Part shown: one piece after another, positions 1 to 5,817 of the stretch | How positions within the stretch are numbered: the stretch's first letter is position 1 | How the letters are laid out: each line of letters opens with the position of its first letter | Assembly (NCBI GenBank): GCA_016882165.1 | Contig: VHBV01000023.1 | Coordinates: 1-12,024, forward strand | Length of the DNA stretch: 12,024 bases | Reading direction: 5' to 3' | From: Candidatus Pelagibacterales bacterium | Lineage (GTDB): Bacteria > Pseudomonadota > Alphaproteobacteria > Rickettsiales > UBA1997 | The notes under the pieces: model-generated | The model's database searches: none | The model's input: only the letters and a program-made list of their open reading frames with translations | What the model was told of the DNA's origin: nothing | Translations under genes and position numbers: made by a program

Positions 1-1953
1 GAAAAGTTTAGTGAATACAGCTACACAAATGAATTGCCAGAAAATATATATCATATTGGGTTACAGAACGATACAAATCACACACTTTCAGAATTTACTG
101 GAAAAATTTCATTTTTAGCTTGGACAACAACTCCGTGGACCTTGCCTTCAAATTTAAGCTTGGCTGTTGGAAAAGAGATTGAATATGCGGTTTTAAAGCA
201 ACACTGTCATCCTGAGCGCAGCGAAGGATCTCAGAAGATTAACTCCGAACTCTCATCACAAGATTCTTCGGCTTCACCTCAGAATGACAATTACGAATAT
301 TTAATCCTTGCCGATGGATTAGTCGAAAAATTTGCTAAAGATTTGGGTGATTTTGAAAAAGTAAAAGTTGTTAAAGGCTCAGATTTGGTAGGCTTTACCT
401 ACAAGCCCTTATTTCCATACCTTGAAAAAAAAATTAAAAAGCAAAGTGATGCCTTTCGAGTTCTCCACGGCGATTTTGTTTCAACCGAAGAAGGAACTGG
501 CATCGTTCACATGGCTCCAGGCTTTGGTGAAGATGACCAACTTTTGTGTAAAGCCAACGGCATCCCTACCCTTTGCCCAGTTGATGAAGGCGGAAAATTT
601 ACTTCCGAAATGTTCGACATCGGTGAGCTTTCAATCAAAGGACGCCAAGTTTTTGAAACCAACGACGACATTATAAAATACCTCAAATCAACCGGTGCTT
701 GGTTAAAAACCGAACAATATTTGCACAATTATCCGCATTGCTGGCGTACCGACACGCCTCTTATCTATCGCGCCGTTTCTTCGTGGTATGTGAAAGTTAC
801 CGATTTTAAAGATCGCATGGTTGAATTGAACCAAGGCATCAAATGGATTCCAAATCACATCAAAGACGGCCAATTCGGTAAATGGTTAGAAGGTGCTCGC
901 GATTGGTCAATCACACGTAACCGCTTCTGGGGTTGTCCAGTACCAGTTTGGAAAAGTGAATCGGGTAAAATTAAAGTTTTCGGATCAGTTGCTGAGCTGG
1001 AAAAAATTTCCGGCAAAAAAATCGATAATTTGCATCGCCCTTTCATCGATGAAATCACTTTTGAAGAAAATGGCGAAACTTACCGTCGTGTTACCGACGT
1101 TCTTGATTGCTGGTTTGAATCTGGTTCAATGCCTTATGCACAAGTTCATTATCCGTTCGAAAATAAAGAGTGGTTTGAAGAAAATTTTCCGGCCGATTTT
1201 ATCACCGAATATGTGGCACAAACTCGCGGCTGGTTTTATACTTTGACTGTATTGTCAACTGCACTTTTCGATCGCGCGCCTTTTAAAAACGTAATTTGTC
1301 ACGGCACAATTTTGGACGAAAATTCGCAAAAACTGTCAAAACGTCTGCGTAATTACGCTGATCCGCTCGAGATTTTTTCCACTTTTGGCTCAGACGCCAT
1401 GCGCTTTTACATGATTTCACAACCAGTAATGCGCGGCCAAGAACTTAGAATTGACAAAGAAGGAAAGGCCATTCGTGATACACTTCGTCTTTCAATAAAA
1501 CCACTAATTAATGCTTTCAACTTCTTTTGTCTGTATGCAAATGCCGACGGGGTTAAAGCACAACGAATTACAGAATACGGATCATTAGGATCATCTTATT
1601 TAAAAGGATCAAGTCGAAACGATAGTGCGACAATCAAAGTACAAACAAACATTCTAGATCGTTATATTTTAGCCAAATTGAAGGCTTCAGTTACAAATAT
1701 TGATGCTGCTATGACCAACTACGATACTGTTACAGCGTGCGAAGAATTTAACCAATTTTTTGAAGCGTTAAATAACTGGTATATTAGAAGAAATCGTCAA
1801 AGATTTTGGAGAAGCACACAAGAAGGAGTTGAGGATCATGATAAACAAAATGCTTATGACGTTCTGTACACTGTTTTAGTCACAATGTGTGAAGCAAGTG
1901 CTCCTTTATTACCTTTTACAACAGAATTTGTTTGGAAATCACTAGTTAACTAA
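1..1953 (+). CDS. ileS: isoleucyl-tRNA synthetase, 5' partial, short C-terminus
   Basis: Charges tRNA-Ile with isoleucine in the cytoplasm and hydrolyses mischarged valine. The frame is open from base 1, so the N-terminus, including the HIGH motif, lies outside the window; 650 codons are visible, and the TTG at 34 is not a real start. Visible parts in order: the CP1 editing domain, beginning at WTTTPWTLPSNLSLAVG and including GTGIVHMAPGFGEDD; the HCWR...SSWYVKV stretch; WSITRNRFWGCPVPVW; a KLSKRLRNY signature (KMSKR type, bases 1330-1344); and an anticodon-binding domain with LDRYILAKL and NNWYIRRNRQRFW. The sequence style matches the long archaeal/eukaryotic-like IleRS of Rickettsia. Odd points: an in-frame palindromic insert at 205-289, a Gly-Ser-rich linker near 1579-1614, and a stop only 202 residues after KLSKR (E. 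coli has about 330, long-type enzymes more). The C-terminal domain therefore appears absent. Identity is certain; whether the short form is functional is not shown by the sequence. Confidence 0.95.
   Translation, partial: EKFSEYSYTNELPENIYHIGLQNDTNHTLSEFTGKISFLAWTTTPWTLPSNLSLAVGKEIEYAVLKQHCHPERSEGSQKINSELSSQDSSASPQNDNYEYLILADGLVEKFAKDLGDFEKVKVVKGSDLVGFTYKPLFPYLEKKIKKQSDAFRVLHGDFVSTEEGTGIVHMAPGFGEDDQLLCKANGIPTLCPVDEGGKFTSEMFDIGELSIKGRQVFETNDDIIKYLKSTGAWLKTEQYLHNYPHCWRTDTPLIYRAVSSWYVKVTDFKDRMVELNQGIKWIPNHIKDGQFGKWLEGARDWSITRNRFWGCPVPVWKSESGKIKVFGSVAELEKISGKKIDNLHRPFIDEITFEENGETYRRVTDVLDCWFESGSMPYAQVHYPFENKEWFEENFPADFITEYVAQTRGWFYTLTVLSTALFDRAPFKNVICHGTILDENSQKLSKRLRNYADPLEIFSTFGSDAMRFYMISQPVMRGQELRIDKEGKAIRDTLRLSIKPLINAFNFFCLYANADGVKAQRITEYGSLGSSYLKGSSRNDSATIKVQTNILDRYILAKLKASVTNIDAAMTNYDTVTACEEFNQFFEALNNWYIRRNRQRFWRSTQEGVEDHDKQNAYDVLYTVLVTMCEASAPLLPFTTEFVWKSLVN
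205..289. repeat. palindromic element inserted in frame in ileS
   Basis: An imperfect palindrome of 85 bp. The left end, TGTCATCCTGAG...GAAGGATCT, is the reverse complement, with a few mismatches, of the right end AGATTCTTCGG...CTCAGAATGACA. It adds about 28 codons with no stop and encodes visible residues 69-97 (CHPERSEGSQK...SPQNDN), between GKEIEYAVLK and YEYLILADG. In IleRS relatives this is a short loop between strands of the editing domain. The GTCATCCTGAGCG...GAAGGATCT end motif is a familiar dispersed palindrome in several bacterial lineages. Insertion inside reading frames is the behaviour described for Rickettsia palindromic elements. I see no second copy in this window, so repeat status rests on the palindrome and on recognition of the end motif. 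Confidence 0.8.
1579..1614 (+). repeat. 9-base periodic GGATCA repeat coding a Gly-Ser linker
   Basis: GGATCA occurs at 1579, 1588 and 1606, spaced 9 and 18 bases apart. This gives three of four successive 9-base units, coding GSL, GSS, YLK, GSS. It falls in a stretch of about 25 residues (roughly RITEYGS...IKVQTN) between the IleRS catalytic fold, ending near FCLYANADG, and the anticodon-binding helices beginning ILDRYILAKL. Relatives usually have a shorter link here. It may be slipped-strand duplication in a tolerant linker; three hexamers alone could be chance. Confidence 0.4.
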
Positions 1954-1981
1954 AAAAAGCAAATCTATGCTTTTTTTAGTT
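1948..1981. terminator. bidirectional terminator between ileS and zntB
   Basis: A perfect 14-bp stem (1948-1961 with 1968-1981) closes a 6-base loop. The stem carries a seven-A run on the left and a seven-T run on the right, so a U-tract forms on either strand. The ileS TAA (1951-1953) lies inside the left arm, and the zntB stop (1983-1985) is one base past the right arm. It sits between two convergent genes and would serve both. Only two G-C pairs adjoin the loop and one more lies near the base, so hairpin strength is modest. Confidence 0.75.
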
Positions 1982-1982
1982 T

Positions 1983-2960
1983 CTAAAACCAACCATTCTT
2001 CTTAAAAAAACGAATTTGCAGCAAAGCAATTAAAGCAACTGACATCACAAATATAATAAATGCATGATGGTTTTCTGCTCCTGGAATACCACTAACATTA
2101 ATTCCAAAAAGACCGGTAAGAAAAGTTAATGGCATAAAAATCAGAGTAATTAATGATAATTTATACATACTTCTGTTTAACTTTTCAGTCAAAGCGTTAC
2201 CAAGTTCATCGTGCAATATTAAGGAACGCTCTCTTGCCTCATCAACTTCTTCAATTAAATGATTTACCTGATCGTAATTTTCTTGTAAATGTCTTTTTGT
2301 CCAACCATTAACCCAAGTGCAATCAGAAGCTTTTAGTTTTGATATTGCTTCTCTTTGAGGTAATAAGTAGCGCTTAAACATTCCAGCGCCAGTTCTGATT
2401 TGCAATATTTGCTCACGAAATTTTATATCATGAGTTGTTACAACTTTTTCTTCTAGATCATCAATTTTTTCGCTTAGAGAATAAAGATATGGAGAAGTGG
2501 TATGCAAGATTTGATAAGTTAAATTATATAAAAACTCGCCAGAGTTTTTTATCAATTTTCCACTTTCAATTTGTTTTTTTAATTCTTGAGCCGCATTTGA
2601 TTCACGTCTTTGAACAGTGATAAATCTTGTTTCATCAATCCATATTCTAATTGAAGTCATATCACCTATTTGAGAATCTTCGCTTAAATTAACTTCTCTT
2701 AAAATTATTAAAAGACCATTGTTAATTTCCATTGCTCTTGGACGAGTTTCTTCAGCAAGAAGAGCATCAATTATTAAGTGGTCTAAGTAAGAAACTTCTT
2801 TTTCTAACCATTTCTTGGAATATTTATCATTAGCATCAAGATGAACCCAAGATAAGGAATCATTTTTTAGCTCTTCAGCAACAACAGCATTATCAAGTTT
2901 GAGTGCCTTACCTTCGTTATTAAAAGAGTAAGCAAAAACAATATGATGATGTTTAGTCAT
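1983..2960 (-). CDS. zntB: zinc transporter ZntB (CorA family)
   Basis: Inner-membrane divalent cation channel or transporter of the CorA superfamily, 325 aa, against 327 for E. coli ZntB. The large cytoplasmic N-domain (about 1-260) contains the ZntB-typical helix TKRHLQENYDQVNHLIEEVD followed by EARERS (about 221-246). Two membrane segments close the protein (about 266-285 and 299-317). The loop after the first carries GIN at 286-288 within FGINVSGIPG, the signature form that marks ZntB rather than the GMN of magnesium CorA. It ends in the basic, cytosolic tail usual for the family. It is the last gene of the folE-maf-terC-zntB block, with an 11-base gap after terC and no clear Shine-Dalgarno. 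Family is certain. Zinc over magnesium as substrate, and the direction of transport, are inferred from family; ZntB was first described as an exporter and later as a proton-driven importer. Confidence 0.88.
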   Translation of the reverse strand: MTKHHHIVFAYSFNNEGKALKLDNAVVAEELKNDSLSWVHLDANDKYSKKWLEKEVSYLDHLIIDALLAEETRPRAMEINNGLLIILREVNLSEDSQIGDMTSIRIWIDETRFITVQRRESNAAQELKKQIESGKLIKNSGEFLYNLTYQILHTTSPYLYSLSEKIDDLEEKVVTTHDIKFREQILQIRTGAGMFKRYLLPQREAISKLKASDCTWVNGWTKRHLQENYDQVNHLIEEVDEARERSLILHDELGNALTEKLNRSMYKLSLITLIFMPLTFLTGLFGINVSGIPGAENHHAFIIFVMSVALIALLQIRFFKKNGWF

Positions 2961-2971
2961 AAAATGAAATT

Positions 2972-3700
2972 TTATTTATATTTTCTTTTTCCAGAAATTA
3001 TATTCAAAGCTTCAACTCCAAGAGTGAAGAACAAAGCAAAATACAAATAACCTTTTGCAATATGTAAATTAAATCCATCAGCAAGCAATATTACGCCAAT
3101 CATGAATATGAATGCTAAAGCAATTATCTTTAACGAAGGATAAGTTGATAAAAATCTACTTATATGCTCTGAAGCAAGTAACATAACGATCATCGATATT
3201 ACAATTGCAATAATCATAATTTGAATATTGTTTGGCAAATTATGAGTCACGCCAACAGCAGTAATGATTGAATCAAAAGAAAAAACAAAATCAATTACAC
3301 TTATTTGTACAATTGCAGCAACCAATGAATCTTTAATTTTTATATCTTCTGACTTTTCATCATGTTTAGCTCCGAAAGTATCGTTAAAAATCTCAATTCC
3401 ACTTTTAACGATCAAGAATAAACCACCGGCAATCAATAATATATCTTTCCAAGAAAGACTTAAACTAAGTAATTCAATCACTGGTTTTGTCAAACTCATT
3501 ATAAAGGATAAAGTACAAAGCATAACTACCCTTATTACAAGAGCCATTGAAAGACCGAATATTCTAGCTTTTTTACGCAAATTATCTGGTAATTTATGTA
3601 CTGCAATTGCAATAAAAATTAAGTTATCAATTCCTAGAATAATTTCTAAAATTGTAAGTGTTATAAGGTTCAAAACAACGTCGTAACTAAAGAAATCCAT
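2972..3700 (-). CDS. terC: TerC-family integral membrane protein
   Basis: A 242-aa polytopic membrane protein of the TerC/Alx/YgdQ family. Members are linked to manganese export and to metalation of exported proteins; the older tellurite-resistance name is historical. About seven hydrophobic segments are visible (near 5-30, 50-71, 86-104, 127-148, 160-178, 190-208 and 217-235). The conserved acidic pairs stand in membrane segments: LEIILGIDN (E19, D25) and DFVFSFDS (D137, D143), the likely metal-coordinating residues. The segment about 108-123 is a charged cytoplasmic or periplasmic loop. Length is normal for the short family form, without the C-terminal CBS/CorC extension. It starts three bases after the maf stop, with no clear Shine-Dalgarno, so translational coupling is plausible. 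The metal substrate cannot be read from the sequence. Confidence 0.88.
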   Translation of the reverse strand: MDFFSYDVVLNLITLTILEIILGIDNLIFIAIAVHKLPDNLRKKARIFGLSMALVIRVVMLCTLSFIMSLTKPVIELLSLSLSWKDILLIAGGLFLIVKSGIEIFNDTFGAKHDEKSEDIKIKDSLVAAIVQISVIDFVFSFDSIITAVGVTHNLPNNIQIMIIAIVISMIVMLLASEHISRFLSTYPSLKIIALAFIFMIGVILLADGFNLHIAKGYLYFALFFTLGVEALNIISGKRKYK

Positions 3701-3703
3701 AAT

Positions 3704-4303
3704 TTATAGTGATATTAATTTTTTATTATAAAAAAAGTTAAGAATTGGTTGGATATTAAAACCTAAAATTGCGTGGTAATTTCCATTTACTTTTTGAAAT
3801 AAATATTTTCCCAAAGATTCGTACTTGTAGCTTCCCGCACTTCCCCAAGATTTATCTTTCTGAACATAATTTCTAATTTCATCATCAGATAATTTGCGCA
3901 TTTTTAACTTTGCTTTAGAAAAATTTTTGAAAATTATTTTTCCTCTATAAGCAACAACAACTGCATTATTTTGAAAGTGAATTTGATTGTTTAACTTCTT
4001 AAGTTGTAAAAATGCTTCTTTTTCGTCAGCTGATTTTGAAATTTCCAAGTCATCAATTGAACAAATTTGGTCAGATCCTATTACATATGAGTTTGGAAAA
4101 TTTTTGCTTATAGACAAAGCTTTTCCACAAGCAAGTTGAGTTGCTTTTTCTTTTGAGGAAAGATATTTTAATTTTTTCTTCGCTTCTTCTTCATCAAAAT
4201 CAGGAGCAACAGCTTCAAAAATCAATCCAGACTCACTTAAAATTGTTTTTCTGATTTTTGAAGTTGAAGCTAATATTAGATGACAATTTTGCTGTAAAAG
4301 CAT
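3704..4303 (-). CDS. maf: Maf-family nucleotide pyrophosphatase, YceF-like
   Basis: Cytoplasmic nucleoside-triphosphate pyrophosphatase of the Maf/HAM1 fold, 199 aa, full length. It cleaves non-canonical NTPs to NMP and pyrophosphate. Visible motifs: the N-terminal LILASTSKIRKTIL (about 9-22) with the substrate-binding S-x-S-x-x-R; GSDQ at 76-79 with the probable catalytic Asp78; and AGSYKYES at 156-163. GSDQ and the AGS(F/Y)K motif match E. coli YceF, which acts on 7-methyl-GTP, better than YhdE, which acts on dTTP/UTP; the preference is therefore inferred, not shown. The usual C-terminal GLP is replaced by LGFNI. The ATG directly abuts the folE stop with no gap, which suggests translational coupling. 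The neighbour relation to folE is of interest because both handle GTP-type nucleotides. Confidence 0.9.
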   Translation of the reverse strand: MLLQQNCHLILASTSKIRKTILSESGLIFEAVAPDFDEEEAKKKLKYLSSKEKATQLACGKALSISKNFPNSYVIGSDQICSIDDLEISKSADEKEAFLQLKKLNNQIHFQNNAVVVAYRGKIIFKNFSKAKLKMRKLSDDEIRNYVQKDKSWGSAGSYKYESLGKYLFQKVNGNYHAILGFNIQPILNFFYNKKLISL

Positions 4304-4912
4304 TTAGAAATTAGAATTAATTGCAATCATAGACAAAAACTTCTGTTCCATATCTGCTTTTTTGAAGTCACCTGTCATTCTTTTTGTTATTGTCGTAGTT
4401 TCAGTTTTGTGAATTCCTCTAGTTGTCATGCACTGGTGTTTTGCATCAATCAGTACTGCAACACCTTTTGGTTTTAAAACCTTGTTTATTGTATCTGCAA
4501 TTTGGGCGGTCATTGTTTCTTGTGTTTGCAATCTTTTACTAAAAATGTCTAGTAATCTTGCAATTTTGCTAATTCCCACAACTTTTTTATCTGGAATATA
4601 TGCAATATGCGCTTTACCTATGAACGGAACCATGTGATGTTCACAATGAGATTCCATACGCATGTTTTTTAGTAATACAATATCGTTATATCCTTCTACT
4701 TCTTCGAAAGTTTTTCCCAAAACTTCTTCTGGGTTAACATCATAACCTGAGAAAAACTCACGATAAGCGTTGACAACTCTTTTTGGAGTTTCAAGCAAGC
4801 CTTCTCGTTCTGGATTATCACCTGCCCAAGCAATCAAAACTTTTACCGCTGCTTCAGCTTCTTTAACTGAAGGACGAGCTACTTTTTTAACTTGTTTTAC
4901 TGATTTTTTCAT
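4304..4912 (-). CDS. folE: GTP cyclohydrolase I
   Basis: Converts GTP to 7,8-dihydroneopterin triphosphate, the entry step of folate/pterin and, in many bacteria, queuosine synthesis. Homodecameric zinc enzyme of the cytoplasm; 202 aa, normal length. All zinc ligands are present with family spacing: Cys90 and His93 in [21 protein letters not shown], and Cys161 in [12 protein letters not shown]. The 71-residue distance from Cys90 to Cys161 equals that between Cys110 and Cys181 of the E. coli enzyme. [20 protein letters not shown] and the N-terminal [14 protein letters not shown] are the other hallmark blocks. A Lys-rich N-terminal tail ([10 protein letters not shown]) precedes the fold. It is the first gene of a tight four-gene minus-strand block and faces skp across a 236-bp divergent gap, so the block's promoter should lie just upstream. 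The Shine-Dalgarno is weak. Confidence 0.96.
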   Translation of the reverse strand: MKKSVKQVKKVARPSVKEAEAAVKVLIAWAGDNPEREGLLETPKRVVNAYREFFSGYDVNPEEVLGKTFEEVEGYNDIVLLKNMRMESHCEHHMVPFIGKAHIAYIPDKKVVGISKIARLLDIFSKRLQTQETMTAQIADTINKVLKPKGVAVLIDAKHQCMTTRGIHKTETTTITKRMTGDFKKADMEQKFLSMIAINSNF

Positions 4913-5148
4913 TATCTATAAAGTTGTGGATTATAATGCTTTGATAAGTTTTTTAGAACTGATATATTAGGAAACAAAGTTATTAAATACAAATAATTTT
5001 AAAAAAGAAACAAGTTTACCAAAAATGGTTTCAATTGTGTTGAATTATAAAAAGCGGTGAATAAATTCTTAAGATGTCTTTTGATAATTAGAGAATCTAC
5101 TCAAATTTAAGACACCACAAAATTAATTTAATTCTTTTTAGGAGTTCT
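4913..5148. promoter_or_regulatory. divergent intergenic region, folE/skp promoters
   Basis: A 236-bp AT-rich gap between divergent folE and skp, with no gene visible. Both transcripts must start here or be read through from nowhere else nearby, so it should hold two promoters. A self-complementary ATTATAAT at 4930-4937 gives a TATAAT-like -10 on the minus strand, 17-22 bases before the folE start, but no good -35 accompanies it. On the plus strand TTGATA (4941-4946) lies 16 bases before TATATT (4963-4968), a fair sigma-70 pair but about 180 bases from skp. TTGAAT (5040-5045) with TAAATT (5062-5067) is a closer, weaker alternative. The region is so AT-rich that each match alone is weak evidence. 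Confidence 0.35.
5140..5144 (+). promoter_or_regulatory. skp: Shine-Dalgarno of skp
   Basis: AGGAG sits four bases before the skp ATG at 5149. It is the only strong Shine-Dalgarno I see in the window and supports both the start choice and high expression. The other starts (zntB, terC, maf, folE, dnaE, mfd) have weak or no such site. Confidence 0.75.
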
Positions 5149-5673
5149 ATGAAAAAAAGCTTTATAACATTAACAGCGTTTTTTGCGCTATTATCTTTCA
5201 ACGCTTCTGCTGGCTCAATTGCTGTATTGGATGTTGAAAAAATTGTCAAAGAATCAGCAGCAATGCGCGATATACAAGGAAAAGTAAGCAAACAACAAGA
5301 AAAATACCAAAAAGAAGTTGATAAAAAACAAAAAGAACTAGAAGCAGAACAAAAAAAACTTGAAGGCAAAAAAAACGTTTTAGCTAAAGATGCTTTTGAA
5401 AAAGAAGTGAAAGCTTTCGAAACAAAAGTTGATAGCCTAAAAGAAATGGTTGATAAAAAGCAAGGCAACTTAAAAAAAGCCTCTGTTGAAGCAATGGGAA
5501 AGGTAAATGAAGAAATTAAAGAAATTATTGCCAATCTTTCTAAAGAAAAAGATTTAGACTTAATTGTTGCTGCTGGGCAAACTTTGTTCTACAAAGACGA
5601 AATGGATATTTCTGAAGAAGTTTTAAAAAGACTTAACAAAAAAGTTACAAAAATTAATGTAAAATTTGAGTAG
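5149..5673 (+). CDS. skp: OmpH/Skp-family periplasmic chaperone
   Basis: Periplasmic holdase that binds unfolded outer-membrane proteins after Sec export and carries them towards the BAM complex; the family works as a trimer. The protein has 174 aa (E. coli Skp 161). Residues 1-21 form a signal peptide: MKK basic start, hydrophobic core to about 17, and an A-S-A cleavage site before Gly22. The family N-terminal strand IAVLDVEKIVKES (about 24-36) follows. Next is a long Lys/Glu/Gln-rich coiled coil (about 40-125, with runs such as KKQKELEAEQKKLEGKK), the tentacle hairpin. A C-terminal strand region, DLIVAAGQTLFYKDEMDIS, completes the body. It has its own Shine-Dalgarno and its own terminator, so it appears monocistronic. 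In most proteobacteria skp lies between bamA and lpxD; here neither neighbour is present. Confidence 0.9.
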   Translation: MKKSFITLTAFFALLSFNASAGSIAVLDVEKIVKESAAMRDIQGKVSKQQEKYQKEVDKKQKELEAEQKKLEGKKNVLAKDAFEKEVKAFETKVDSLKEMVDKKQGNLKKASVEAMGKVNEEIKEIIANLSKEKDLDLIVAAGQTLFYKDEMDISEEVLKRLNKKVTKINVKFE

Positions 5674-5695
5674 TATTTTTAAGATAAATTAAGTA

Positions 5696-5728
5696 AAAAA
5701 AAGGGTCGCTAAAAACGACCCTTTTTTT
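5696..5728 (+). terminator. rho-independent terminator after skp
   Basis: A perfect 13-bp stem (5696-5708 with 5716-5728) closes a 7-base loop. The GGGTCG/CGACCC core next to the loop is followed by a run of seven T. It starts 22 bases after the skp stop. The matching A-run on the left means it could also act on the minus strand, but no minus gene ends here. This is the clearest terminator in the window. Confidence 0.92.
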
Positions 5729-5817
5729 ATGCGGTAAAATTAAACTAACGAATACTGAAATAAAAATTAAGTTTTAACAAAAAGCGAAGTTTTAGGAACT
5801 AAAAAAATTAATAAAGA

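Noticed and set aside
34..36. TTG as the start of ileS
   Set aside because: The same frame is open back to base 1 with family-like sequence (EKFSEYSYTNELPEN), and the N-terminal catalytic half with HIGH must lie further upstream, so the gene is simply cut by the window edge.
4371..4382. Second copy of the ileS palindrome in folE (CCTGTCATTC)
   Set aside because: Only a few bases match the element end, there is no opposing arm, and the FolE sequence is normal length with no insert.
5097..5534. Minus-strand open frame opposite skp
   Set aside because: Its Ser/Phe-rich product is the mirror of the Lys/Glu coiled coil of Skp. Skp has a signal peptide, a Shine-Dalgarno and family motifs, so the opposite frame is a shadow.
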